From Apoda limacodes (taxonomy: Eukaryota > Arthropoda > Insecta > Lepidoptera > Limacodidae), in contig OX291547.1 of the NCBI GenBank assembly GCA_946406115.1, positions 11,537,001 through 11,601,000 on the forward strand: a DNA stretch of 64,000 nt, in the 5' to 3' direction. The notes beneath the pieces are model-generated. The model did not search any database and was not told where the DNA came from. It saw only the letters and a program-made list of their open reading frames with translations. Position numbers and translations under genes: made by a program. How positions within the stretch are numbered: the stretch's first letter is position 1; each line of letters opens with the position of its first letter. Below are positions 22,050 through 34,140 of this stretch, piece after piece.

Positions 22050-23301
22050 TTTTAGGGTTCCGTACCTGATTAGGAACCCTATTACTAAGGCTTCGCTGTC
22101 CGTCCGTCTGTCTGTCACCTGGCTGTATCTCACGAACCGTTATAGTTAGGCAGTTGAAATTTTCACAGAAGATGTATTTCTGTTGCCGCTTTAACAAAAA
22201 ATACTAAAAAACAAAAAAAAAAATTTAAGGGGGCTCCCATACAACAAACGTGCTTTTTTTTGATCTTTTTTGCTAGATATTGATAACGGCAACAGGTAGA
22301 CGCTTAAAATATTTACAGAATATTTAGTTGTACGCATTTTTAAAATTAATAATTAAATTAAATAAAACAAATAGTTAAGGGCGGCTCCCATACAACAAAA
22401 GTGATTATTTTTACGTTTTTATAGATAATGGTACAGAACTTTTCGTGCGTTAGTCCGACTCGCACTTTTCGCCAATTTCTTTATTTTTTGTTTTAAATGC
22501 TCTTTTATTCTCATTAATGTACTTTGAGATATACGTCATAGCTTTTCCGAGTCAAAAGTTATACTAAATGGAAATCTCGATACGCAACTGGGGGATACAA
22601 TTTGGTGCTGCAGCTTTATATCTATCACCTCCATTCTAAATTCAATTACAGCATTGGCTAGCTAAAGGATCAAAGAATTCATTACGCCAAGTGAGGGCTG
22701 TGACGCATTGCGTGCGGTGGAGGGGAAAGTGCTGCCATTTTTGTGACTTTACTGCGTATCGAGATTTCCATTTAGTATAACTTTTGACTCGGAAAAGCTA
22801 TGACGTATATCTCAAAGTACATTAATGAGAATAAAAAGCATTTAAAACAAAAAATAAAGAAATTGGCGAAAAGTGCGAGTCGGACTAACGCACGAAAAGT
22901 TCTGTACCATTATCTATAAAAACGTAAAAATAATCACTTTTGTTGTATGGGAGCCGCCCTTAACTATTTGTTTTATTTAATTTAATTATTAATTTTAAAA
23001 ATGCGTACAACTAAATATTCTGTAAATATTTTAAGCGTCTACCTGTTGCCGTTATCAATATCTAGCAAAAAAGATCAAAAAAAAGCACGTTTGTTGTATG
23101 GGAGCCCCCTTAAATATATATATTTTTTTTGCTTTTAGTATTAGTTGTTAGAGTAACAACAGAAATACATCTTCTGTAAAAATTTCAACTGTCTAACTAT
23201 CACGGTTCTTGAGATACAGCCTGGTGACAGACGGACGGACGGCAGCGGAGTCTTAGTAATAGGGTTCCGCTAATTACCCTTTGGGTACAGAACCCTAAAA
23301 A
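22050..23301. repeat. Head-to-head pair of family B repeats (arms about 540 bp)
   Basis: 22050-22586 is the inverse of 22753-23301, apart from small indels, with a 166-bp unpaired centre (22587-22752). Outer ends are 'tagggttccgtacc' and 'gggtacagaaccctaaaa'. The arms include flanking DNA beyond the family B unit, such as 'cgagatttccatttagtata'. So the structure is an inverted duplication of a repeat plus its neighbour rather than two independent insertions. No coding sequence. Confidence 0.8.
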
Positions 23302-25674
23302 GCAAGCAAAACCAAATATTTAGAATGCTCAAAATTTGGCACCTTCAGCGAGATAATGAAATATTTTGTTTTAGAACAAGGACTACTTTCATGGCAAAAC
23401 TACATTTCATAAATAACATATTTTAGTAGGAACAATATTTAACACATACACTATTGATCAAAAATAAGTACTTATTATTGTATTTTAATTATTTATTTAT
23501 TAGATAAACCATTTTTAAATATGTTTTATCGAAATAAGTAGGTGTTGGAAATTTATGGATTTTTTTTAAACTAACCATTTAAGTCAAAACGTGTTAAGAT
23601 CTTTTTCTCAGGGGAAATAAAATAAAAGATTTTAGTGAGCCCGTTAATTAAATTTATTAAAGTTTTATATTTCTACCACCTTTTACAATTAAATGTCACG
23701 ATTTTATATATTTCCGCAATTTTAATTTTCGGTTACTATCCCAAATTACAGAACTTTTGCATTTTCTCGTCGACTGTACCGCAAATGTTTTACGAATAAC
23801 TTTCGTAAACTGATGTAAATACCTTCACATATGTTTTGACAAATTATTCATACTGTGATCCAGTCCAGCAAATCAAAACCTTCGCCAGCTTTTGAAGATC
23901 TTTAAAATTATGTTAAAAAAGGGAAATTGATAATTTCGTCGTAAGCAAGGAAAATAACCAGTATGACTAATTACATTTATTAAAATATTATGGTACCTGT
24001 AGATTAGGGTTTCTGGTTCTACCCTAGAACCCAAAAAAATAAGTTATTGTACAATACCTCATGGACTCCGTTACTCCTTCAAATTAATATATTTTCCTGT
24101 TGTTTGTTTTCCTTGTTTAAGAAAATCGCAGCACTATATTTTAATAATATTCTTCGATACCACTGTCACGCCTTTACTCTATTTTTTCTCTTCCAAACTG
24201 ACTTTACATCTTTTTCCCTTTTTCAATATGTCAATATTTCAAAAATCAAATTTTAGAGTAAACCTCCGGTATGTCAAAGTAAATAAGTTTAGCATTTCTT
24301 GCATCGTTATAAAAATTACATAAATTTTGGAATTAATCGCGCAAAAGGAGAATTCAAACTAATTATAGATAAAAAAATACATAATTAAATGTTCAATTAC
24401 ACAAGATGTATGATTCGTCCTTCAAAACATGTCAAGAAAACCAATTCAAAATTCCAACTTACGCTAAGTTTCATTTGATTTGACTGTCGTAAAATTTATA
24501 GATTGCCGAAATATCAATAGGAATATTAAGGTATTTAGATATTCCAAAGACAGCATTGGAATTGATGTTATGAAGGTAGTTGTTGTACACAAAGACTAAC
24601 ATAAAGCGGGCATAAATTGATTACCTACATATTAGCTTTTTGATTAAATTAACTTTTTTTCGAATTCAATGAAGACGAAGTCGTGGGCAAAAGCTATTAC
24701 TAAATATGAATGACAAGTTCACTAATAAAACAACCATCGAAATCTTTTTCGAAAAAAAAAACCAAATGTCATGTTAATATATTCGCCCAAGTTTTAGTCA
24801 TTTACCGAAACGACGATATTCAATTAACTAGCAAAGATAGCTTCATAAAACAAAAGGTTGGTATATTAAAAAGAGTTTTATTTTACTATTAAATAATTAA
24901 ATATGCTTCAATGTTCCTTTGTAAACAAACTCTCCGTGGCAGATGCTTTTTCACATTCTTTACAAACTTAATGTCAAATTTTGTTATTTATGTTGGAGTT
25001 CAAAACTTATAACAATAAATAATTTAGACTAACAAGAAACTTGCGATACGTTGCGTTTAGGAATTCAAGGAATTTTGTTTGCAATAATTAATTATCATTC
25101 ATGACAGGAGGCGCGCGTGTCGGCATCTCACACTCCTTAATTTATTATACTTAGAATATAATTATTGATTATAAGCTTAACTAAACTTCAGTTTTACTTA
25201 GGGAAGCGACTATCAGATATAGGGTCTGGTTTTTCCGCTTCAATCGTGTATAGGAAGCCTATTGGAAACAGTCTTGAGTTCGCCAGACTCTGCAATTCGA
25301 GAGAAAAATGTATACAAGTACTTTCACTGGTCTGGAGAGGTAAGACCTAGTTGCATACTTTTTTTTTTGCAGGCACTGTCAGACAGACTGATTGCAAAGG
25401 GCTTAGTCTTTGATCACTGGTCATAACCAGTGCATGATTATTTTATTAAGTGATAAAAAAAATATATGTGGTTCTACATAGTGTCTAGACGTAATGAATG
25501 ATAATAATTACTATTAAAATTTAATGATTGATTGAATGAATGATTTATTTTATCAATTCTATTTCATATGTATGTATGCAATTACACTAATATTTGGCTT
25601 TTAATTAGGAACAATGAAAACAATCATTTATTTAGTTTTACATTAAGAATACCTCTATTTACGAATTAAATTTA
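23302..25674. other. Long stretch without a supported feature
   Basis: Frames at 24047-24256, 24710-24892 and 25165-25350 show no domain. A family G tail ('gacgaagtcgtgggcaaaag') is at 24675-24695. At 25341-25373 a 'ggtaagac' and a pyrimidine run ending in 'tgcag' imitate splice sites only 33 bp apart, too close for an insect intron. The rest is AT-rich. Confidence 0.45.
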
Positions 25675-27292
25675 TTAAACACAGTTCAACACGACACTTT
25701 TCGCAAAATATATATGTTTTCCTTTACACTGTGGATAGTTGCAACGTTGTCTCTTCTCGTTCCATATGGAAAGATGATCAAATTTATTACGTCTTACATC
25801 TCTAGGGGGAAGGTTTGCTGCATTACTTTTCTTCTTCTTCTGAATCATGTCATCTGCTGCAGAAATATCTTCTTCTTTTTCTTTGTAACGATGGACCACA
25901 CATACAAAGACTTTTAGCGATTTCCAGGTTAAAATATTTTGATTTAATAGAAGTTGACTCATTCGTCTGTTCTCCTACACTCTTGTGCAGCAAACAGTTT
26001 ATGGCGACAATATCTAGAAAATGTTGAAACAAACGCAGATATCATTTTTTAGTACGCATTTTTTTTTTGTACTTTCAAAGAAATAAGTCCAATAAAACTC
26101 CAATGTTTTTTTTTGTTTCTTATTATACCGTCTAACCTTGTTAATGGGCTGTTGTCCTACAAAAGATGAGCATAAAACTACAGGCTTGTTATCATACCAC
26201 ATAACGGTGCCAATTTCCGTGCCATCTACATCAGCTACCCATTCTTCTGAAAAGCCTCGCTCTGCTTTAGTACCCTTAAAATTTTTCAGGGATGGGATTT
26301 TCAAATCTTTGCATAGTCGGCCTTTGTTGACCGTTCCGAGTGACTGAATACCTTGTTTAGAAATGTAACAAATAAGTTCTGCTGACGTGTAGTAGTTGTC
26401 GAAAAATAATTTATACTCTTGGTACCGCGGAATAGTTCGTGCTAGGCGAACTACTACATTTCCACTTGCGCCCAAGTCAGGCTCACTAGCATGTCTCAGG
26501 TCAGAATTAATTTCCATTTCAGAGTATACTTAGAAGCCGTTTGCCATGCCTCTATCGTCTCATAACACGAGGAGCTTATATTCTCATTTTTGCGGTTAAT
26601 TGGGACGATATTGCCGTAGGAAATTTGCAGCTTTCGTCAGGTGCATCTGTTCGTCCACGGATAATGTCTCTCTTTTAGGTATATTCTGGCGTTCCTGGAG
26701 TTTCGATATTGCCTTATTTTGTGAAGATCATGTCCTGGATGACCTGAGGGGTCTCCTTGTAAGGAGTTGTCGTGGTTTAGAAGGTCATCATCAGAAAAAT
26801 ATAAAAAATATTGCAATGGAGTATCTAAAATTGTGATTGGTGACTCTAAATTTGTATTTAAAGAAAATTGAGGATGGTCAGATTGTAAAAATTTCTTTTT
26901 CCAAATTAAATTTCTATTCTGTCTTTTATTAGTAATTACATTATTCGATATTTTGATTTCTTCTTACTAGCATAGTGAAAGCGGGATGACGTACTTGGCT
27001 TTGAAATGCTGACTTGAGCGAGGGTAGTGCCACAATTAGTAAAAGAAAATGCTGCATACCTGGTTGGCGCAATATCATTTTCAGAGTCACTATCTTCATT
27101 CATTTGGGGCAAGTTTTCTCTTATTCTCGCCATGTTATCATCACTTTCCGCACCCGAAAAGTCTTGACCGTCTTCACTCTCTGATGGTATTTCTAAATAC
27201 TGCTTAATAAACTCGTCAGACAGTAGAAGGTACTGTCTGACGAGTTCGCCATAATCTGTAATAAAATCCAACCGAAACAAAATTTTAGACAT
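25675..27292 (-). pseudogene. piggyBac-type transposase, frameshifted and internally deleted
   Basis: Three open pieces follow one another on the minus strand. 27292-26936 is an acidic N-terminus with 'EIPSESEDGQDFSGAESDD', typical of piggyBac-like proteins. The stretch 26935-26518 is frame-broken but contains 'LSVDEQMH', the first catalytic Asp block, with D at 26653-26655. 26517-26014 has 'FFDNYYTS' (residues 38-45), the second catalytic block, and 'WYDNKPVVLCSSF'. 25962-25675 has 'RNKFDHLSIWNEKRQRCNYP' and further cysteines, resembling the C-terminal cysteine-rich domain. The third catalytic block (GGVD-like) should lie between the last two pieces and is missing. piggyBac enzymes cut and paste at TTAA. 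Terminal repeats with TTAA flanks were not found. Domesticated relatives exist, but the frame breaks argue for a dead element. Confidence 0.82.
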
Positions 27293-28289
27293 AAACTAAT
27301 GCATGGTGTACCATATCTAGAACATTGAAATAAGTTGATATGATAGAACATAAGTCAGTAATATTTAAAAAAAATGACTTACCTTTATTAAATATACACT
27401 ATTTCCAATGTAAATATATTTTTTTCCGCATGCAAATTTTCAAAAAAACTAATTTTTAAGAATTTTTTATGAGTTCGCGTCGATCTTTTAAATTGTGTAC
27501 AATTCACAATATCATTCGATAGCTAACACCATCTGGTAACAATTGCCATTACTAAACCATTGCTAGGTGTGTAAATATTATTCCGCCGACAGATGACGCT
27601 AGGTGTCTCTAAACGAACAGTTGACTTAATTATTTTGATTGTACAAGATATGGTACAGTATGCAAGTAGGGATAAGCCACGTACGCAGGACGCTTTTTTT
27701 AGAATATGCCATAGTCTTACTTTACTGAATTTTATTACAAACTGTAAATCTAGTTACAGTTATTTTACAATACGGGGAAAATGTTGTTATTAATATGAAC
27801 CTAATTCAGGTTGTGAACAAGACCTGCCATCAGAAAACTGAAATTTTAAACATTCAAGCAGAATATGTTGCGTTGTGGTTCGTCTTCCATTGTCTGCTCA
27901 GAAAAGAGAACGCAGCATATGAAATACCTCACTTTGAATTGCAAGTTTTCAGTGAGTAAAGATGGATGCGTTTACGTGAACTGCAGAAGTTTCACTCTCG
28001 AACAGCATGCAACTTAGGTTATATTTTATTGCCAATAAATATCTCAACGATATTACAGTCATCACAATCACAATACACGTATATTGCCTTTACATAACGT
28101 TTAAGAGTTGTTTCCTCAGCCGTTTTCTGGCACCACTACATGTGCACACTTTAGAGAAAGGAGGCTTAAGCTATAGTCCACTGCGCTGACGCAGGGCGAA
28201 TTGGCAGACGTTTTCAAGCTAGTGTCAGACTTGACTGTATAAATTATAACTATTTTTTTTGTAAAGAAATGATTTCTTTTTATATTACT
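27293..28289. other. Non-coding stretch; dispersed repeats at 27885-27995 and 28150-28215
   Basis: 27885-27995 shares 'gagaacgcagcatatgaaat' and 'acctcactttgaattgc' with 43612-43715 in the same orientation. 28150-28215 is a family F fragment. Nothing supports a gene. Confidence 0.5.
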
Positions 28290-28335
28290 AAGGTGGCAAA
28301 CAAGCTAACGGTCCGCCTGATGGTAAGCGGTCAAC
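28290..28335 (-). mobile_element. Isolated 3' tail of the non-LTR element
   Basis: 'aaggtggcaaacaagctaac' and 'gcctgatggtaagcggtcaa' are the reverse complement of the 3' tail at 13220-13272. The body of copy 2 begins only at 29017, so this piece is separated from it by about 680 bp of unrelated DNA. Confidence 0.7.
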
Positions 28336-29016
28336 TGAAACTAAAACTTAAACTGATACTCGAATGAGAGTATTAAAAACTATTATTTTTACTTATATCT
28401 GTTTTAAAGGTCAAACAATTACTATTTTACTATGTATCAAACACATTTAACAGCTGTAACACAGTTTGCCTACGTAAAACTTTTAATATCATTGGAAATC
28501 ACTTATGAACCACATGTTGGAAATTGAATTCTGGCTTGCTTCAACTTCCTTGCGACGATAGTGGAAACGTAATATACAGCTGTTTTCCAAGCTTATTGCC
28601 GCTTGCATCGACACGTTCGGATCTGAGGAAAATTCTCTACTAACACGAATTAAAGCTTTCTATAACTGGACAAACGTAATTTATTATTACACAAACAATT
28701 TCAAAATAATGCCACATTTTAACCGTAACGACCAGATATCATCTCGCCTCAGCCGTTATACGCCCTGCTGTAGGGGCACGGGCCGCTTTTGAAGAAGGAA
28801 GCTTAGGCCTTAGTCCACCACGCTGGCCTAATGAGGGTTGGTGAACGTTGTCGAGTTAGTTGCCACTCGACTGACAAAGTTTGCAACCGAACCATAAGAC
28901 CTTTGAAATGCCTTAACGACTGCTGTCAAATGGTTAACAGACAAGACCGCCGGTTTTACGTGCCCTCTGAAACACGGCTCAGAATATTGGGACACTAAGG
29001 GATCAAATATTCAAGT
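28336..29016. repeat. Dispersed repeats between the non-LTR tail and body
   Basis: 28488-28648 matches 7965-8125. 28735-28860 is a family F copy ('ttataCGCCCTGCTGtaggg', 'cttaggccttagtccaccac'). No coding sequence. Confidence 0.55.
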
Positions 29017-31990
29017 AACAATTCCTCAGAACACAACCCATTGTACAAGCGGTAGAACACACACAGGGAAGGCAAAGTCTCTCCTCAGACTTAGGGGCTC
29101 GATACCGCAAGTGAGTTTGGCATTGTCGACAATTCTCACAGCCCGTCGTTGAACCGAGTCAAAAGGGCCAAGCTGGTATCCGGGTGCACCCGCCCAGAGA
29201 TAGCAGCAGAACTCCATATGGGGCCGGACTTGCGACTTGTAAAGCAGCAACCTTTGCCCCGACGTGAAGTACTGCTTCGCTCTGTTGAGTACACCAAGTT
29301 TTTTGGACGCCAGCTTCACCTTGTCTTTCAGCAAGTGATCTCGGAACTGAACATCGCTGGAGATGTGAACGCCAAGGATCCCAATGCTCTTGGAGATGGA
29401 GAGGGGAGTTTTCTGGAATTGTGGGACTACAGTGAATGGGGTTTTTCTAGCGGTGAACGCGCAGACTTTTGTCTTTGAAGGGTTGAATCGGACCAAGTTT
29501 TCCCTTCCCCAGTCAGAGACCTTGGACAGACCGATCTCGATTTGAGACACAAGTTCTTCACATTTTTCCTCCACAACAGAACGAGGGATGCCTGCACGGC
29601 CCGTGTAATAAGCGTCTCCAGTACGGTCATCTGCATAGCAATGTATGTTGTTGTTCCCAACATATCATTGATGTGCAGTAGAAACAGCGTAGGAGACAGC
29701 ACAGAGCCTTGCGGGACACCAGCATTAATGTCCGTGCTATCAGAGCAACTACCGTCAACTACGGCTACTATGCGTCTGCCGGACAAAAAGCTAGCCACCC
29801 ATTTGCACAAACCCTCGGGCACTCCGTAAGATGGCAACTTCGATAGAAGACACCAGTGTCAGGCCCGATCGAACGCCTTCCCTATGTCTAGGCTACATGC
29901 CAATGCCTCCCCCTGACTCTCAATGGCTAGTGCCCATCGGTGTGTGAGATACACAAGAAGGTCACCAGTGGAGCGACTGTGGCGAAAGCCATATTGACGG
30001 TCGCTGATCAGGTCATGTTTTTCTAGGTATGTCAAAAGCTGTGTGTTGATCACACGCTCCATTAGATTAGAGAGGAGAGAGGTAATAGCGATAGGCCTGT
30101 AATTCGATGGATCTGATCTATCGCCCTTTTTGGGCAAAGGGTGCACATTCGCAGTCTTCCATGAAGACGGAAATTGACTAGTCTGGTAGGAAAGCGCGAA
30201 GAGGCGCGTGAGTACAGGACGTAACTCAGGAGCACACTGTTTAAGCACCACTGCTGGTATACCGTCTGGCCCACTTGACTTATGAAGTCTAGGGAAAACA
30301 ACGCCCGCCGAACCTCTCGCTGTGTTATAGAGATTTCCGGCATGGTCTTACCGCACCACGGTAAAGTAGGTGGTACAGCGCCTTCGTCGTTCATATTCGA
30401 GTTGGAGGCAAAGAGACTGCCCAATAGATCGGCTTTCTCTTTTGCACTATGGGCCAAGTCACCATCGGTCTTTCGCAGCGGTGGTAACGACGACTGGCAA
30501 AAGTTCCCCTCAGCAGCTTTAGCAAGCGACCAGAAAGCACGACTCCCAGAAGTATAGCTCGCAAGTCGCCCACCTATTTTGCCGATGAATTGGAATTTTG
30601 CTCTGGCAGTTGCTTTCTTACTGAATCTCGAGGCAGCATTTAATTTGCGTTTTAACTCAGAAATATTCGGATCCTTATTATTACGAGCCGTGGTCCAAGC
30701 CTCATACGCAGTTTGCTTAAGAATTTTAACTTCTTTGCAAGACCTATTAAACCACGGTCGTTTTTTGACGCTTCCAGTTACGATGCATAAAATTCTCGCA
30801 ATTCGTCCCAGTGTGTCGACTTATAGTGCCACACACGACGCCAATTAGTTTTCGGGTTGTGTTCATGATATTTGAGTCCAAACGAGACAGTGGTCCGAGG
30901 AGCCAAGAGGCTCATCCACTGAGACGGAGTATCCGTCCAGACGTGTAGTCAGCAGAAGGTCCAGTAAGCTCGTACGGTCCTCTATATCTGGTTTTCTCGT
31001 TGGAGAAAGTACCAGCTGAGAGAATGCATAGGTCAGAGCAAATTCATGAGCAGGTATCTCTGCATAGTTATTGGTTCGAGAACTGAGCCACCCACGATTT
31101 CCCTGTCTTCAAGGCTATGAAGTCGGCGACAGCAGATATTCTCCCGTACGAACATACATACACCGGCACGACTCAAAAAATTGTGCTCGAGTTTGTATCC
31201 GGGATAATGAAGGTATGATGTGTCGGCCGGGCAGAATATCTGCGTCTCCGTTAGAAAGAGGATGGTCGGCTGCGCAGTCTCTAGGTGATGGTGGACTGCA
31301 TTAAGATTTGCGTGAATACCTCTGATATTGCAAAAATCCACATTGTATGTGGATGGAGTAGCCACTGTAAAAACTCTTTTTCTTTTTCTATTTCTGGCAA
31401 TTTTATATAAAGTTACTTAGACTAGGGATGAGGATTCACTGCACAGACAGCTTAGAAGCCAAAAAGGTGCGGTACTAAGACTGCCGAAGCTCAACACAGA
31501 TGATACGGTTGCTGGCACGGCGGGCGGAAGGGCCCCTTAACCCCTTCTGTTGTAGTAGCCGGGTCCACTCCGGTCTTCTTCTCCGGCACGACTTCAGAGA
31601 CTTTACACAGGCTGGCGGATCAGCCTCCCAGGGCGGAGATTAAGTGATCCCTGGGTTTGGGAACCCGTTCAACCTGCGGGCGGCCAGCGGTCAGCCGTTT
31701 CATCAGGTCTCCCTGACCGCCGAACCAACACGCCGCGTCTACGCCAAGCAATGACAGCGATAAGCCGGTCCTCCGCTGTCCGCGCAGCGAATCCTCAAAG
31801 AGAGCTCTGGCAACCTTACTCACCGCCAGGAACACAGCACTACTCAATGTTAGTGTTATTGTGGCCGCGGTTTTCTGTAAGGTGGAGGTACTTCCCCAGT
31901 TCGGGCCGCTCATTCGAGCAAGTACTCGCTATGCCCCGCTTTATTTGTTGGGGCAGCTTATTCGAGCGAGTACTTGCAGTGCCCTACCTC
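29017..31990 (-). mobile_element. Non-LTR retrotransposon copy 2, 3'-truncated, with ORF1/5' region
   Basis: Minus-strand copy of the 10711-13303 element. It is the only copy reaching the ORF2 start (31365) and beyond. 31380-31990 would be the 5' region or ORF1 end, including a 97-codon frame at 31913-31620. The 3' side stops at about 29017 inside the C-terminal coding part, at 'gaattgtt' equivalent to 12950, with no tail. Loss of the 3' end is not what normal retrotransposition gives, so a later deletion or rearrangement is likely. Confidence 0.8.
29026..31365 (-). pseudogene. ORF2 of non-LTR copy 2, multiple frameshifts and an endonuclease deletion
   Basis: The start at 31365 gives 'NVDFCNIRGIHANLNAVHHH', the expected APE-endonuclease N-terminus, and 'LFLTETQ' with the catalytic-type Glu. 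After about 'HSLEDREIV' the sequence jumps to the region equivalent to 10757 in copy 1, removing the endonuclease core with its GDFN block. The remaining frames (30457-30062, 30251-29859, 29837-29427, 29574-29026) cover the reverse transcriptase in shifting frames. They include 'SNYRPIAITSLLSNLMERV', 'SLDIGKAFD' and 'GVPQGSVLSPTLFLLHINDM'. The active-site YADD lies in a shifted frame near 29635. The product would be inactive. This copy preserves the G-run lost in copy 1. Confidence 0.85.
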
Positions 31991-32089
31991 CCTTTTTTAC
32001 TTGTTTGAAACAAATATGACAGATAAATTGCGATTCGGACTCGCGCACTGAGGGATCCGTACAAACTTGTAGGTGTGTAAATAGTTCGT
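31991..32089. other. Junction with family B-like 5' piece
   Basis: 'gattcggactcgcgcactga' followed by 'gggatccgtac' resembles the start of family B, cut short. Confidence 0.4.
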
Positions 32090-32365
32090 TCATCAAATTC
32101 TATTTTAACTAGATTTTATCAGCGGCTCGGCCCGCCCTAAATTCAGTTATGTGTCGAACTCCTTAATACGAATCCATAATACTAATGAAGTTGGCTATAG
32201 CAAGCTATAGTTCGTTTCAACTCGGTTATAGTAGCGTATGTCCTATGTCTTATTATATATGTGTGCCAAGTTTCATCCCGATCCCTCCAGTGGTTGAAAA
32301 ACACTCTTCCATCCATTCATCCATCCAGGGTATACTTTTACATTTATAATATTAGTAGGAGTAGG
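32090..32365 (-). repeat. Dispersed repeat family G
   Basis: Reverse complement reads 'attataaatgtaaaagtata', 'ggatggatgaatggatggaa', 'gatgaaacttggcacacat' and 'tatagcttgctatagcc', ending in 'gccgagccgctgataaaatc'. This is the same block order as 42045-42335. Confidence 0.7.
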
Positions 32366-32990
32366 ATGGATGACAAATGCCGTAAAATAATAATAAGTGC
32401 GTATAAAAGTGTAAACAGTTAGGTAATGTTACACTCACCAAAATAATTATTAGGTAGGTAACTAATGAAACATAAACTGTATTAAGGGACAAACTTAACT
32501 ATGCTATTGGAAAACTGTTCCTAAACATCGGCATACGTCGCGGTTAGTTTACCAACTGCAAATAAGTTTATGATGACAAAAAAAAAACTTTTGTTTTGAG
32601 ATGTAACTACACATTTACGGTTTTTGGGATTTTTTTACTTGTGCTTTATGGCATTGCTTCTTGCCAAGTTTCATGATTCTAGGTCAAGAGGAAGTACCCT
32701 ATAGATTTTAATTCCCTTGCGAGCCTCAAAATATGCGACATAAGCGGAGCATAAGCGGCCCGCGGTCGTATCTTTTGGTTGAGTTGACTTAGAAGTTCGA
32801 TTTTTTCACTGCTCCAAGGGATTGCTGATCTGAGTATGTATTTTATATTAATTTTAGCTTGATTTTTTGATTGGAACGCGTGTACCCTACACGTGTTTTC
32901 TTAGAAAAAGGGTCTTTCTTGACAGGCGAACGGACGGACAACAAGGTGTTTCGAAGTTTCTTCTTTAAAGGTACGGAACCTTAAAAAGGT
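32366..32990. repeat. Repeat with family B-like tail (32620-32988)
   Basis: The last part has 'ggcgaacggacggacaac' and 'aaaggtacggaaccttaaaa', as in 13304-13390. The upstream part has 'ctccaagggattgctgatct' and 'gcgtgtaccctacacgtgtt'. I take it as one dispersed element. 32366-32619 shows nothing. Confidence 0.5.
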
Positions 32991-34140
32991 TAAGGCATCT
33001 AAAAATAAGATTTATACATGGTATAAATAACTTTATACCCAATCGACAAGGCACATTCTTAGTAGGTATATATTTCATAACAGATTTTTTTTTAAATAAA
33101 AATAGCGTAAATATATATTTTTCGTTGCATAATGTTGAAACCTCTTTTTATTTTTTGAATAATGGTAATTAAATTTTGCTTAAATGCGCTCTTTTTTTTA
33201 GTTTTAGCCAGAAACCAATTTTTATAATTATGAAGACGAAAATGTGCATGATTCATGCAAGTATCTAAATTACACAAAAATCACAAAAGGTTAATAAAGA
33301 CCTGTGATTTTATTAAACAATGAGCAGTCTGAGTTAAAACAAGACTAATTACGACCTTTCACCTGAACGGACCGGCTAATAAATCCATTTACCGGTGAAA
33401 AGGCAACTGATTTCAACACGAGAAACCAACCTGTGCAGCCAATTACAGTTTTCATTCGTCCTAGTTGCCATTGCAGTTGTTTGCAGACTCATTAATCTAC
33501 TTGTTACAACATGTTACAACATGTGAGTAGTACCCACCCACATAGGTAATATACCGGGCATAAGTGATATCGTAATACAAATTAATACCATAGACTCAGT
33601 AAGAATTAATGAACACTGTACCCATCTGCCAAGCCTACCCGTCTACCAAGCCATCTTCGTCCCTTATAATATTAAATTCTATAAAAATAAAATTTAATAA
33701 TAAAAAAAAAAAAAAATATATATATATAAAATAAAATTGTTATATAAATCTAACATAGTTATCAAAATAATAATTAAATAAGATCGTGGAAGATCGAGAA
33801 CTTAGAAAAAGTTAGCCAGGATCGTGGCGGTGGAGGTCTTTAATATTTTTGTAGACTTTCTAAAGACGGGCTTAACACATTTATGTAGTTAAAAACCTAA
33901 ATTCGAAAATAAAATAAATTTCATTACTAGAACACCCGGGACAGCATAAGTTTACGTAGACATACATAGGCAGCGGCGAGCGTCGCGTGGCCACAATATA
34001 TAAAGAAACCGTATGAGGTGGGCATATGCAAAATGCGATAGATTTATATAAAATGCAATGTATTATTGAGTGAATACATTCTAATATGAGAGGAATTATG
34101 TACCTTTCTGATGGCTAATAAAAGGTGGTAGTGTTGAAGT
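32991..34140. other. Unannotated AT-rich stretch
   Basis: No gene. A TA-rich run is at 33714-33730. 'tttcattactagaac' near 33921 recurs near 36489 on the other side of the tandem array. Confidence 0.45.

Noticed and set aside
25341..25373. Splice donor and acceptor with an upstream exon at 25165
   Set aside because: The implied intron would be 33 bp, and the upstream peptide has no known domain.
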